A stretch of DNA of 64,000 bases from Ligustrum vulgare (taxonomy: Eukaryota > Streptophyta > Magnoliopsida > Lamiales > Oleaceae): positions 31,943,362-32,007,361 of the forward strand of contig OY743170.1 of assembly GCA_963555705.1 (NCBI GenBank), read 5' to 3'. The first letter of the stretch is position 1; each line of letters starts with the position of its first letter. The position numbers were made by a program, and so were the translations under genes. Shown here one piece after another: positions 35,400-47,759 of the stretch. The notes below the pieces were generated by a model. That model was not told where the DNA came from. It was given only the letters and a program-made list of their open reading frames with translations, and ran no database searches.

Positions 35400-36908
35400 C
35401 GAGGACAGAAATTAAGAATTTGGAGACTCAAGTGAGTCAATTGGCATCAACTGTGAGCATACTGGAATCTCAAGGTAAATTACCTTCCCAAACTATTGTC
35501 AACCCAAAACAAAATGTTAGTACAATTACCTTGAGAAATGGGAAAGAATTGAAAGAACCAAGTAAGATGAAGCAAGGCAACTTAGGGGAAGAAATTGAAA
35601 ATGAAGTCATTCTCAACCTCAATCTGACCAATCTCAAAGCCTCAAAAGAGAACCACCGAAATTTTATGTGACAACTCCTTCGTTCCCTACAAGATTGATT
35701 AGATCCAAGGAGGAAGATGAGAAGGAAATCCTTGAAACGTTTCTCAAAATTGAGGTAAATATTCCCTTACTTGATGCAATTAAACAAGTACCTCGTTATA
35801 CTAAGTTTCTCAAGGAGTTGTGCACCAACAAGTTGAAAGGCAATGAAAAGGTAAGTATGGGAGAAAACGTTTTAGCTGTCCTCCAAAAGAAATTGCCTCC
35901 AAAATGTAAGGACCCAGGTATGTTCACTATCCCTTGCAAAATAGGTAAAGTAAGAGTTGAGAAAGCGATGTTAGATCTATATCATGCCCCTGTCTGTTTA
36001 TTCATCATTGAATATTGGTCCATTAAAAGAAATATGTGTGATCTAGGGATGAAAAAAAAACCCGAAGGACCTGAAACCCGGAGGACCCGAAACGACCCGC
36101 CCCATCGGGTTCACGGGGCGGGTTTTCCCCCCTGCGGAGTATTTCGGGGCGGGTTCCCCCCATGACCTGATTTTTTTTTTTTAAATATTGGAATGAGAAA
36201 CTAAAAATAAATTTAATGAGGTCCAGAAGAATTGAACCATGGTGGGATTTAAGGGTATGAGAATATACAACCACTATACAATTATGTTGTTTATTGATTT
36301 TTTTCCTTTAAATATATACATATTATTTTTAAAGTTCAAACTTAAAAACTCTAACTAATTCGACGCCTAAGTTTTTCACCTAAAATTTCATTACCAATTT
36401 TAAAAAAAAAAAAATTAATTTTTCGGGTCATTGGCGGAGCGGGTAGGTATCCCCGCCCCGGGAACAGTCGCGGGGTGGGGCGGGATAGGGAGTTTTTGGG
36501 TTCGGCGCATGGTGGCTTTTCTTGCTGATTTTTATGTACTTAATATGGACGAAAAACATCCTTCTAATTCTACACAAATTCTACTAGAAAGGCTATTTTT
36601 GAAAACATCTAGGACAAATATTGATGTGCGTGATGGTACACTCACAATGGAGTTTGATGGTGAAATTATTAAGTTTAATATTTATGATGCCATGAATTGT
36701 CCTAATGATGTTAATTCTGTCAATCTTATTGATGTTGTTGATTGTTTAGAACAGAAAGTTTTCAAATGTAGTGGAAAAGATGGCTTGATAATTGACAGTA
36801 GTAAGCATCACAAGGCGGATGATCATGGATATAAACCTTTCTATGAAGGTCACCAAATGGATAATGTGACAAAATTGAGCATTGGGAATCCAATCGATGT
36901 CGGTTGAA
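35400..36908 (+). pseudogene. Element C protease fused to the integrase tail
   Basis: The region before protease has the family phrase TITLRNGKELKEPS (about 35520). The protease segment shows KLPPKCKDPGMFTIPC (about 35895-35940) and, after a small deletion at the catalytic DLGAS position, MPLSVYSSLNIGPLKE in another frame. It is broken by the hAT-like insert (36044-36508) and resumes at FLADFYVLNMDE and EFDGEIIKFNIYDAMNCP. Shortly after, at about 36790-36900, comes the tail that normally follows integrase (GYKPFYEGH, LSIGNP). More than 3 kb of RT-RNase H-integrase core is missing at that joint. The protease is inactive, as the catalytic Asp region is damaged. Confidence 0.8.
36044..36508. mobile_element. 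Ac-like hAT fragment inside the C protease
   Basis: The left end TAGGGATGAAA equals the well-known Ac terminal repeat. The interior is strikingly GC-rich (ACCCGCCCCATCGGG, GGGGCGGG) with poly-A/T tracts. Host protease sequence stops at 36043 and resumes at about 36509. The right terminal repeat and an 8 bp duplication are not visible, so the right end and some target sequence appear to have been deleted. It is non-coding. Confidence 0.6.
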
Positions 36909-39900
36909 GAAGAAAATAATAAGTCTAGCCAAAGACGTAAAAGAAAGGCACTTCCGAGAGGCAACCCGAGTTTTTCTTTAGTTTTAGCAATAAATTTTAT
37001 TTTTTATTTTTATTTTTGTTTTCATTTATTTACTATTATTTATTTTATGATATGCATAATTTTTTGAAGTGAAATTGACATTTTGATTTTTGGGCAGATA
37101 TGAATCTTCATTAGGATGTGGGCACGCTCTATGAAGAAAACAATAGATTGAAAGAATCTTGAAATAAGGTGTGCCCACGCCTTATTCAAGGTGATTCTCG
37201 AGTTGAAAACAAGGCCTGATTCAAAAAGAAATAAAATAAAAATAAAAATAAAAATAAATCTGAAAAAAGAGGAAAAACAAGAACCTACCTCAATAAGCTC
37301 CATCGCCCTCTTCTCCACAGCCCGCCGCAACCTCTGGCTTCCATCTCTGGCTCAACCCCGGTTCTCTCTTTCAAACACAACAGCCACCCGACGGAACACT
37401 ACCCCTGCATCTCTCTCTTCTCCGTAGCTTCAAATAGCCGCCTCTCTCTTTCTCTCACAAACTCTAGTTTCCAGCCTCCATCTTCTCTACCGGAATGCGT
37501 CCATCTCTCTCTGTCACACAACATCAACCACACTGCATCTCTCTCTTTCTATCACCACCGCCATTGTCAGCACACCACCTTCAATCGCTGAATCCATCCT
37601 CTCACAAAAAACCAACAGCCCATCGTTCATCTTCTCCACCCTTTCTTCACCACCACCTCAACCCGCTACAACCAACAGCAGCGAACTCAATTGTCGAAAC
37701 CTCTAGCTTCCATCTCCATTTCTACCTCACTCAACTCCAGCTGCCATTCCACCGCCTCCCTCTTCTCATCGTCCTCATCGTTGCAAATCGCTAAACCTGG
37801 TTTGTGGGAATGTGACAATCCGGACTCTCATAAATTGCAATATGATGGTCACTTTGACTGGGCAATCACTGAATTTAACACTTGTGCAAGTTTTGTGAAG
37901 ACTATGATTTTCCTGTGGGATTTGTCTAAGGCCGATACCATGATTTGGGACCTGTAGAGTAAGAGTTTTGTTATGGATCTCAAGTAAATGGACTAACAAG
38001 GAATGCCATTAAGGAAGTTTGTTTTCTCGCCCGCCTTCACATCGATATCTCATGTTCAACCTGCAGGGGAGTCCTCTATTCCTATTCTCTTCTAGTTTTC
38101 ATAATTTATGATTTTATTACATTGAGGACAATGTATGGATTAAGTGTGGGGGAGGGTTTTGATGTCCTTTGCTTGGTTTGTGAAATTTGATTCATTTTAG
38201 TTGCACTTCAATTTCCATTATGATCCATGTTTGCTCTATTTTTCAAAGAATTTTTTTGAAAATTCTCTTTTTAATTTTGGATTTTCATGATGCTTATCCC
38301 TATATGATCTGAATTATTGTACATTATTGACATGAGTTGAGGCACAATGAGGAATTGCATGAGTAGTTGAATTCTTATTTATTGCACTGGATTTATTGCT
38401 CTTGATGGTGGATTAAATGAACGGTGTATGGGATTTGATTCACATTACCCCATTTTGTGAGCTTTTGAGCCTTTTGAGCATTTATATTTATACACTACGC
38501 CATGCTCTATCCTTTGATTGTGTGATTGTCATGTGTAGTTGATCTCTTCTAGAACTTGCTCTGTTATGCATGTTGAGATGCCTCTTGGTAATTGGATGCA
38601 CTAAATAAGGAAGGGCACTTAGGTGAAGCCAAATTTAACCTTCTTACAATGCTTACCTTGAAATATACCCCCTAGAAAACCACTTTTAAGCCATAGCCTT
38701 TTTGTTGAAAATTAACCACAATACAAGCCATGAGAAATCCTATTCTTTGCTAATCTCCCATTCTTTTGAACCTTACATTGAAGGAATATATAGGCTTATT
38801 CACATGAGCTTCAATTTATTTTGGTTGAGACTCAAAGATATTGAGAATCAAAGACCTATGATGTAAGTCTCCTCTTTCTTTTGAGAAATGGTAACGTGAA
38901 AGAAATGTTGGGAATAAAGTGGTTGAGTTGCAATCTATGATGTTCTTCTATTTGGAAAAAAAAATAAATTCCTGTAACCTAATAGAGTCAAAACAAAGCT
39001 GATGTGATGTAACACCACCCCGATTAACCTGATTCCACTCTTTTGAGCATTAACCCTTGGCCACTAGATTTTGAATTCGAAACCCAGACCGAACAATGAC
39101 CTATATCTCTTAAATGGATGGGAACAACACATATAAACCATAATTCGTGAGATTTTGAGTCTATGAACTGCTTTTACTCTTTATATTAAGCTCTTATTTC
39201 CTTGATGTGTATCTTGCATGGTTAGTTTGTTCTTGGATGTGCTCTCTTGTGCATGTCGTTGTAGCTTCTTGACTCAAGTGCAAAATATAGTAAAGGCATT
39301 AGGTGAAACCCAATTTGACCTTCTGAAAGGGCCTACCATGATACATGTACCAATAAAAGTCCCTTTGAGCCTTAACATATCTTTGAAATTTTGGTGCCAC
39401 GCTACAAACCACGGATACCCGTTCTTTCATGCTACCTTTATCTTGAACCCACAAGAGAGGAATTTCACAAGCTTGTATTGGTTGAAAAGTATGAGACGAA
39501 CTCAAAAGGATGGGTGATTTTACTTTGTGCTAATCAAGGATTAAGTGGTAATGGAATCAAAAGAAAACAAGCTGCAGTAAATTTATTTGAAAAAAAATAA
39601 AAATTGTGTTCAAGGTACCGGATCAAGAAAATCCCGATGAAGATAATAAACCCCCAAGTTCATAATAAGAATCAAGTGCTGAATAGATTGGATAGTAGGA
39701 AATAGTGGAAAATTACTTTGGAAGGTGGAGGAATAGATTATCGTTTTGAACCAGATTGGCTTGTGAACTCTCCTCTCAACTTAGCCTAAATATTTTCCTT
39801 TTATCTTACCTGACCCGAAGCCCCATTACAACCAAATAAAGGCCTTTACTTTGCACTTGTGTTATTGTTGGCTCCGGTCATGACATTTGATCAGTCTGTG

Positions 39901-40594
39901 GCAATGAATTCTCCATGCAGTGAGTTGAGTGAAACTTCTCACCCTTATACACTTTGTGCGAATAGAGAAATACCTAGGAGGGTGTTAACTCCCATTACAT
40001 ATACTTATGAGCGGTTTGAATTGCTTGGTCTATATTCCGTGCCTTGGAGTTGATCGAAACTAACACCCATGTAGTAATTCATTGATAGATATTGAGAGCA
40101 TACTTACGAGAGGTGAAAGGAAATAAACTACACTGGGTTATGAAGTGATTTGATCGAAGTACATGAATTCTAAGTGAGCTCTTGTGAAGAAGTTTGTATA
40201 ATTTCTTCGATGAAAATATCCAAAAATATATCCTTTTTATCCCACCTTACCCAAGCTCCATTACAACCAGTGTTAAGACCCTTGCTTTGCATTCAAAAAC
40301 CATTGGTGGCTCCAATGTGATATATTAGCAAGCCTATGGAAAGAATTTTCTATGCTTAGACTCGAGAGTACATATATACTTTACACCCTAAACACTTTGA
40401 GGGTATTGTGTGAACCTAATGTTAGGTGTTAAATTCCACCACATGTGGATTTCGGAATTTTTTTGAAGTGATTAGCCTTGTGTTGCATTGTGGATGGATA
40501 GGTGGAGGTAAATGAATGAAGGATGATGAGAACAATTGATGAACTTGAGCCAGTTTATGCTTGAGGACAAGCATTGTCTAAGTGTGGGGGGATT
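36909..40594 (+). other. 3' non-coding region of element C
   Basis: The end of pol reads RRKRKALPRGNPS (about 36930-36970). Two GGCGTG-type palindromes follow (37115-37190), then a C/T-rich tract (37280-37790) whose open frames are low-complexity, the phrase ACATTGAGGACAATGTATGG (about 38121), and a polypurine tract TGTGGGGGGATT before the LTR. Most of 38200-40590 is homologous, in inverse orientation, to the 3' region of element B. Confidence 0.75.
37115..37190. repeat. Internal GGCGTG-type palindromes of element C
   Basis: Two diverged copies, ATGTGGGCACGCTCTATG and AAGGTGTGCCCACGCCTT, in opposite senses about 50 bp apart. They lie just downstream of the pol end and match the motif in the C LTRs. 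Confidence 0.8.
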
Positions 40595-42032
40595 TGATAG
40601 AGTGCGTAATTGCTATTTAATTTATGATATTTCCTTTACTCCATTGATTTTAAACGGTTAAATTGTAGATATTAATCATATTTTATGTTTTGTGGATTAG
40701 GTGGAGAATTGAGATCAAATTGAACTCAATATCACAAATTGGTAAGAAGAAGTTTGGAACTCAAAAGTACACAATCAGAGAAGGACTTAGCATAAGGCAT
40801 GGGCACGCCTTATTGTTTCGGAAAGACAACAACCTCAAATAATTAATGGGCTGGATTTGAGGGGTAACAACCTGGGAAAAAAGCCAACAATTTGAGACAA
40901 TTTGAAGCCCAACAAGTGATGTCTTGGACTTGGGATTCATCTGGCGGAAACAATTGAAAAGCCTAGCAGCTGGACATTTTCATTAGCTGGGCCACAATTC
41001 ATGGACCTAAGAGGAGTGGGCAGCGACAGATTTTTAAAAGGATAGCAACACGACAATATAAAGGAACCTAGCAGCCACATTTTTGGTAATTTTAGAAGAG
41101 GAGGCACTTCTTTGGGGATTGAACTCGGCAACAATCTAGCAGCCACGGATATTGATCAAAATTTACTTTGGAGTTTGATATTTTAACTTTGTTTATTATT
41201 CTTTTTAGTTTTCGATTAAATTTTTTATGGATAGCTAAATTATTAGTCCAGTTGAAGGATAATAGAAGTTTTGATTCTACAAGAATTGTGAGATCTAATT
41301 ACTTTTATTGTTCTTTTATCTCTTTTCTATTTATATATCTTTTGTTTGCATTGAAGTTGTTGTTTTAATTTATTAATACAAAGTGCACGTTTTTTTAATT
41401 ATCAAAACAATACTTAGCCAATTAGGAATCTAAATCCGTAATTGTTTAGGTTTTCTAATACAAGTGACAAATAACATAATTGATTATATATTGATCTTCG
41501 ATTTATGTTATGGAGATATATAACCTAGCTTAAATAAATCACACGTGTGAATTTGTTGGTTAGAATTGGTAGTCTCTCTAGAGCTTAATGCTATTGGTAA
41601 ATTAAATCCTAAGACCGTATCTAGGGTTGTTTATCGAATAGGGAAAAAATCAATGAGCGTCTCTTGGTTATCGAGATAGTAAAGAGAGATAAGTTGTTAG
41701 ATCGTATCAATGACCATAGCCAATTTAGAAAATGAGTAAATTATTTTATTTTTGCATCCATGATCAATTCTATGAATCAATACTGAGATTATACCTTGGG
41801 CTGGATATTTATTTAATTTGATATTTTCATCATTTTAATTTCGCAATTGTTTATTTACAAATTGATTTCACATTCAAAATTCAAAACTCCCCCCTTGTTT
41901 TTAATTTAATGTTTTAATTTTTTTGAAGAATTAAATCTAACCAATCCCTGCGGATTCGACCTTGCTCATCGCTATCACAATTTAACTTTTTTTAGAGCAA
42001 GTATTATTATTTGTTGCATTCAACACCCATCA
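40595..42032 (+). repeat. 3' LTR of element C
   Basis: TGATAGAGTGCG to CACCCATCA. It pairs with 30069-31507 and is followed by the CTCCC duplication. Its palindrome at about 40793-40815 reads GGCATGGGCACGCC. Confidence 0.93.
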
Positions 42033-42037
42033 CTCCC

Positions 42038-43260
42038 CTCTTGGGTTTCCTCCCGGGCAGCGCCTTTGTTTACTGTCGTTGGCTCAACTAAGTTTGTTGT
42101 TCTCCATTGTGACAACTTCCAAGGTTTCAGTTTGGAACCCTTCATAGTATGGCTTCAGGCGGTGCCCATTGACCTTGGACTGTTTATCAGTCTTCAAGCT
42201 TTTGATTTCAACTGCACCATGCAGAGAGACATTAATAAGAACAAAAAGGCCAACCCAACGAGAACAAAGCTTACCTGGGTGCAACTTGAGCTGAGATTGA
42301 AAGAGAAGTACTTGCTGGCCTTCACTGAAATTTTCCCGAGAAATACGTTGATCATGGAAACATTTGGTTTGATCTTTATAGATCATTGCATTCTCATAAG
42401 CCTCATTCCGGATCTCGTCCAATTCTTGCAATTGGAGCTTCCTATGATCTCCCGCTGGTCCCCAATCCATATTGCATTGCTTGATGGCTCAGTAGGCTTT
42501 ATGCTCGAGTTCTACATGGAGGTGGCACGGCTTTCCAAACACCAATCGATATGGGGACATACCAGTCGGTATCTTGTAAGCGGTTCTATAGGCCCACAAA
42601 GCATCATCTAGCTTAATACTCCAATCCTTTCGGTCTTGCTGGACTAATTTCTCTAGTATGGACTTTACCTCCCTGTTGGAGATTTCTTCCTGCCCACTAG
42701 TTTGAGGGTGATATGCAGTGGACACCCTGTACAAAATGCCATATTTCTTCAATAATGCCTCAATAGTTAGGTTGCAAAAGTGTGTCCCCTGTCACTTATC
42801 TTCGCTCGGGGTATTCCAAACATGCTGAAGATATTAATCTTTACAAATTCTGCAACAATTTTAGCATCATTACTATGGGTGGCCTTTGCCTCCACCCATT
42901 TGGAAACATAATCAACAGTTAGAAGAATATAATTACAACCAAAAGATGGAGTAAAAGGTCCAATGAAGTCAATGCCCCAAACATCGAAGATTTCACATAC
43001 AATTATAGGAGTTTGAGGCATTTGATCTCGTTGGGACAAGTTACCTGTTCTCTGGCAGTTGTCGCAAGACTTATGAAATGTGTAGGCATCCTTCAATAGG
43101 GTAGGCCAATAGAAGCCACTCTCCAATACCTTTTGTACGGTCCTCCACGGTCCCAAATGTCCTCCACATGCCTACGAATGGAAAAAGTGAGGATTGATTG
43201 GTATTCGGACTCGGGTACCTATCTCCAGATGATTTTGGTCGGGACTCCTCTTCCAAAAAT
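42038..43260 (-). pseudogene. Element B integrase and pol tail
   Basis: The zinc-binding region is damaged at its start but keeps the CxxC ([17 protein letters not shown], about 43050). The catalytic core follows, with the first Asp in WGIDFIGPF, the second in ISDRGHTF (about 42770) and the Glu region [17 protein letters not shown] (about 42690) after a frameshift. Downstream are [21 protein letters not shown] and the C-terminal GHRLKPYYEGF. In life it would insert the cDNA into chromosomes. At least two frameshifts disable it. It ends at the point where element C was inserted. Confidence 0.85.
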
Positions 43261-43342
43261 ATGGATCATCCCAGATGTAGTATTTGGCGTCACTCCTCAT
43301 CTTATGCTTCTTTTCCTGCGAAAAACAGGTAGGTATAAGTTT

Positions 43343-43880
43343 TCAAGTCATGTAATTAACTAAATTAGCATACCACGGAGGTTTCTCTTCAATAGAAAAT
43401 AGGCTTTCATCCGGGAAAGCTTCACACAAAGGTAGGTTATCTTCGGGCCTCACTACTCTGCTAAGGTGGTCAGCCACCACATTCTCCGATCCTGCCTTAT
43501 CCTTGATTTCCAAATCTAACTCTTGTAGTAAGAGTATCCATCGGATGATTCTCGAATTTGCACCCTTCTTAAAAAACAAGTGCCTCAATCCTGCATGATC
43601 TGTAAAATAATGACTTTAGAACCCAACAAATATGAACGAAACTTTTCTAAAGAAAATACCACATATAAAAGCTTCTTTTTAGCGGTGGTATGGTTTGATT
43701 GAGCCTGATTCAAGGTTCGGGAGACATAATGGATCACATGGGCTGCTCACCCAACTCTGCTGCCCTAAAACTGCCCGCACAACATAGTCAGTTGCATCGC
43801 ACATTATTTCAAATGGGAGATCCCAGTCAGGTGGTTGGATAATGGGGGCGTATCATCCGCTCCTTCAGCTGGTCGAAACC
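43343..43880 (-). pseudogene. Element B RNase H
   Basis: The N-terminal half (about 43880-43600) is recognisable as HVIHYVSRTLNQAQSNHTT and KKLLYVVFSLEKFRSYLLGS with stops between. The C-terminal half is open (SRIIRWILLLQELDLEIKDK, then VADHLSRV). The enzyme would degrade RNA in the RNA-DNA hybrid during reverse transcription. It is inactive because of stops and a frameshift near 43600. Confidence 0.82.
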
Positions 43881-44980
43881 TTTTTGCACAGCTCGATGAA
43901 CTTAAATGGCACATTCTTTTGCAACATATTGCACAGTAGAGATGCAATTTTGGAGAAGTCTTTTATAAACCTGCGATAAAAACCTGCATGTCCAAGAAAA
44001 GATCGTATATCCCGCACATTTGCGGGGTAAGGTAATGCAGATATGAGGTCTACCTTAGTTTTATCAACTTCTATCCATTTCAAAGACACTACATGACCTA
44101 GCACAAGTCCTTGATCTGCCATGAAATGGCATTTTTTCCAATTCAAGACTAGGTTAGTGTCAATGCATCGTTTCAAAATCAATGTGAAATAATCCAAACA
44201 CGCATCAAACGAGTCACCCCACACACTAAAGTCATCCATGAACACTTCTATGATTTTTCCTATATATTCAGAAAAATATTCATCATACAACGTTGAAATG
44301 TTGCGGGAGCATTACACAAACCAAAAGGCATGCGCCTATATGCAAAAGTGACGAATGGACAAGTGAATGTTGTTTTTTCTTGATCTTCTGGTGTTATGGA
44401 AATTCGAAAATATCCAGAAAAATCATCTAAAATATAGTAATGGGAATGACCAGCTAACTTTTCTAACATTTGATCAATAAAGGGAAGGGAAAAGTGATCT
44501 TTTCGAGTGTCAGAATTTACCTTCCCGTAGTCGATGCATACCCGGTATCCGGTTTGCACCCTAGTCAGTACAAGTTCTCCATCCTCATTTTCAACCATTG
44601 TCACTCCCAACTTCTTGGGAACCAATTGCACTGGGCTGTTCCACTTGCTGTCTGAAATTGGATAAATCATCCCTTCTCCCAACTGCTTTAAAACAACCTC
44701 CATTATTGTCGGATTCAGTCTTCCCTGAGCTTGTCTTGATGGTTGAGCTCCTTCTTCAAGCAATATCTGATGAGTATAGATTGATGGGATGATTCACTTG
44801 ATATCTGTAATTGTCCAGCCAATTGCCTCCTTGTGCTCCCGTAGAACCCGAACCTGTTTGTCTTCCTCGACCTTGGTTGGGTTTGATGAAACGATTATGA
44901 GAAGCGTTTCTCCATCACCAAGAAAAGCATGATTAAAATGGGCTGGCAGGGTTTTTATTTCCATCACGGGAGCTTGCAAG
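43880..44980 (-). pseudogene. Element B reverse transcriptase
   Basis: A leader domain (LPAHFNHAFLGDGETLLIIV) starts near 44950. RT proper follows, with YPISDSKWNSPVQLVPKK, GYRVCIDYGKVN, HFSLPFIDQMLEKLAG and FGLCNAPATFQRCMM. The catalytic FMDDFSVWG box is at about 44230-44240. The thumb/connection reads GHAGFYRRFIKDFSKIASLL (about 43980). The catalytic box is intact. The frame is broken by a stop near 44790 and an overlap/frameshift near 44270. Adding the other pol domains, B is the only Athila element here that could once have supplied RT. Confidence 0.9.
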
Positions 44981-45388
44981 ATAGAAGGTAACAGTTTTTT
45001 AGGATAGTTGTCAATTGAATTGTTTTGACATTATACCTACACGGGACGAGCTCCAATGAATTAAGTGCAACTATTGCACTCTGCAGTTCCTCGCTTATCT
45101 CCAACTCATCATTCTCAATATTCTTTCATGACTCCAAAAGGGCTATCTCCAACTCATCCCTGCAAGTTAACTAAAAAACTTTATGCACAGTAGGAGTAAC
45201 AACATTAATAGAGTAGGCAGCACAAACATCATTTAGATGCTTCATCGCATTATAAATATTAAACTACACCACCTCCCCATCAAATTCCATGGTTAGCATT
45301 CCCTTCCTCACATTAATTATGGTTTGGGAGGTCCACAAAAATGGTCTTCCTAACAGTATAGGTGTAGAGTTGGGAGAATGATCATCGT

Positions 45389-45800
45389 TCATGTCCAATA
45401 AATAAAAATCTGGGGAAACACTAATCCTCCTACTTGCACTAAGACATCCTCAACTACCCCATTTGGATAAGCTTTAGAACGATTAGCCAGTTGAATAATA
45501 ACACTAATTTCAGTCATTTTAGCAAGTTTTAATACAGTGTAAGTAGATCTAGGCATCACATTTATGGATACTCCTAAATCTATCAATGCACGATCTACCT
45601 TAGTGTTACCTCCTTGGCATGGTATAGTAAACATATCTGGATCCTTGCACTTGGAGGGCAATTTTCTCTGAAAGAGTGCCAACTCAATTTCTCCCATTCT
45701 CACCTTTTCATTTCCCATCAGCTTTTGTTTGTTGGGGGCAAAACTCCTTTAAAAAATTTGCATTACAGGGCACTTGTTTGATTGCATCCAACAGTGAAAT
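45389..45800 (-). pseudogene. Element B protease
   Basis: KLPSKCKDPDMFTIPC leads to the active-site block ALIDLGVSINVMP with the catalytic Asp, then IQLANRSKAYPNGVVEDVLV. This is the retropepsin of Athila polyproteins. The last open codon is near 45389; the family continues further (FYVLDM), which here reads FIYWT after a frameshift. Confidence 0.85.
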
Positions 45801-45849
45801 GTTGACTTCCACCTTCTTGAACATCTCCAAAATTTCTTCTTCTTTTCCC

Positions 45850-47340
45850 TCAATTGGTTGCCTTTTCTAACCTGCTAGGAAAAGGGGGCGGGGTTAGCTT
45901 AACATTTACAGTGGAGTCATTCTTCACCTGAGAATTTTGTGTAGTACAGTCCTTCTTTCCGACTTCTCTTTCTTCAACTTCCTCCTCTTCAGTTGCGGGA
46001 AGTTTCATTTGCAATCCCTCAAGCTCCTTTCCACCTCGGAGAGTAATTGCACTCACATTCTTCAGATTCACCTTCGGTTGAGATGGTAACTTCCCTCCGG
46101 TTTGTGCCTTCAATCTGTTGATAGCTGTGGCCATTTGGCTAATTTGGTTTTCCAAGTTTTGAATGCTGGATCTTGATCCTATTGAAATTGTAGAGTGTTA
46201 GTTGCCAGTGTTTTTATCATATCTTCAAGAGACATAGCTGAGGATTGGGGTTTTTGTTGATATTGTCCCTGTGGATAGAAATTTCCTTGTTGTTGAAATT
46301 TTCCTTGAGGTTTGTTGGGGACAAAACCCGGGGGCTTGTTGTTTCCATAGCTAAGGTTTGGGTGGTCCCTCCATCCATGGTTGTAAGTGTTGGAGTACGG
46401 ATTGTATTGTTGTTTTGAAAGGGATAGCATCCAGTAGCATTTATTGTTCAGTGTTCCCCTCTTGCAACGCCGGGCATGCGTCCATTGCACATCCAAAGTT
46501 TGTGCATAACCCGCATGATTTGACCTATTGTGCATTTCCTACAAGAAGTTGTTTAATGAGATTTGTTAGTTCAAACAATTAACTTTCAATATTGGAACTA
46601 CTTACTTCATTCACGCGGCGGACTTGCATATCTCTGGTTGAGTTGAATTGCTGAGTGTTCTCAGCTATATTGGAAATCAAAGCCCGTGCTTTATCCAGTG
46701 TTTTATCCATCAGTGCACCTCCACTTGCAGCATCTATCATGCTCCTATCCATCGGTGCTAGACCTTCATAAAAATACTGCACCAAGAGTTGCTCACTGAT
46801 CTGATGATGGGGCAGCTCGAAATAAACTTCTTGAAGCGCTCCCAGTACTCATACAATATTTCGCCACTGTTTTGGTGAACTCCGCAGATTTCTTTCCGAA
46901 TTGTCCCAGCTCTAGAAGCAGGAAAATATTTTTCTAAGAATAGCCTCTTCATATCACTCCAGGTGGTAACTGATTCAGATGGTAGACAATATAGCCAATT
47001 AGTGGCAGCATCCTTCAGCGAAAACCGGAAGGCCCTCATCTTGATTTGTTCCTCGGTAATACTCGTGGGTCTCATGCTATCGAAAACCACATGGAACTTC
47101 TTGAGATGTCTGTAGGGGTCTTCACCAGCATGACCTCGAAAAGTTGGCAATAGGTGAATAAGTCCAGATTTAAGCTCAAAAGTCTTTCCCCCATCCATTG
47201 TTGGAAAGGTGATACACAGTGGTTGCTGAACAACATCTGGAGTACCAACTGTTTGAGAGCTATGTTGTTGATGTTGTTAGCTGCAATTGGTTGTTGTGCT
47301 GCTCTTCTTTGTTGTTGAAAAGTTCTCTCAATCTCTAGGT
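45850..47340 (-). pseudogene. Element B gag
   Basis: The sequence begins around DLEIERTFQQQRRAAQQP (about 47340). The core is open from 47198, with SGLIHLLPTFRGHAGEDPYR, WLYCLPSESVTTWSDMKRLF and REICGVHQNSGEILYEYWE. Frameshifts lie near 46770 and 46540. The zinc knuckle is no longer recognisable. The tract NPYSNTYNHGWRDHPNLSYG (about 46420) and the pre-protease phrase VSAITLRGGKELEG (about 46050) follow. It is separated from the leader and primer site only by the solo-LTR block 47508-56999. Confidence 0.85.
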
Positions 47341-47759
47341 CAAAATCAAAATATTCAAAATTAGTTGATCAAGTTCAATACATGTAAGCAAAAAAGTAGA
47401 CAAGCAATATTTTTATTTTATTTATTTTGTGAAAAATAATAAAAATAAAGGGAAAAGAAAATAAATGAAGTGCCGGAACAAAATTTTAATTGATTAAACA
47501 ATAAATTTGTAGTGATCGAGAATTTTCGTAACTTATTTAAATGAATAATATTTATTTTAAGGGAAAAGTATATAAGTACAACACTTTGATTTTCAGTTTC
47601 TAAAACTAACAAACTTAATATTTTTGTTTTAAAAATCAGGGGCTTAATAATTAAAAATAAATATAATATTATATCTAATATAAACATAATTATCTATTTA
47701 TATATTATATTAAAACCAACATAATATTAAATAAAAAACTCAAATTTTGACGTGATAAC

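Larger units (their letters stand above)
30069..42032 (+). mobile_element. Element C: Athila-type, RT-RNase H-integrase deleted
   Basis: Paired LTRs (30069-31507, 1439 bp; 40595-42032, 1438 bp) with the target duplication CTCCC (30064-30068 and 42033-42037). The internal order is: primer site, gag (split by a solo LTR at 31704-34249), zinc knuckle, protease (split by an hAT-like piece), then directly the integrase C-terminal tail, a long non-coding 3' region and a polypurine tract. RT, RNase H and the integrase core are absent. It is inserted in element B between pol and the second ORF, in opposite orientation. Confidence 0.9.

Noticed and set aside
37495..37794. Ser/Pro/His-rich 99-codon frame in the 3' region of element C, considered as a captured gene fragment
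   Set aside because: C/T-rich low-complexity sequence without splice signals or a recognised family. Capture cannot be excluded but is not supported.
42066..42611. 181-codon plus-strand frame
   Set aside because: Antisense shadow of the element B integrase, which is clearly recognisable on the minus strand.
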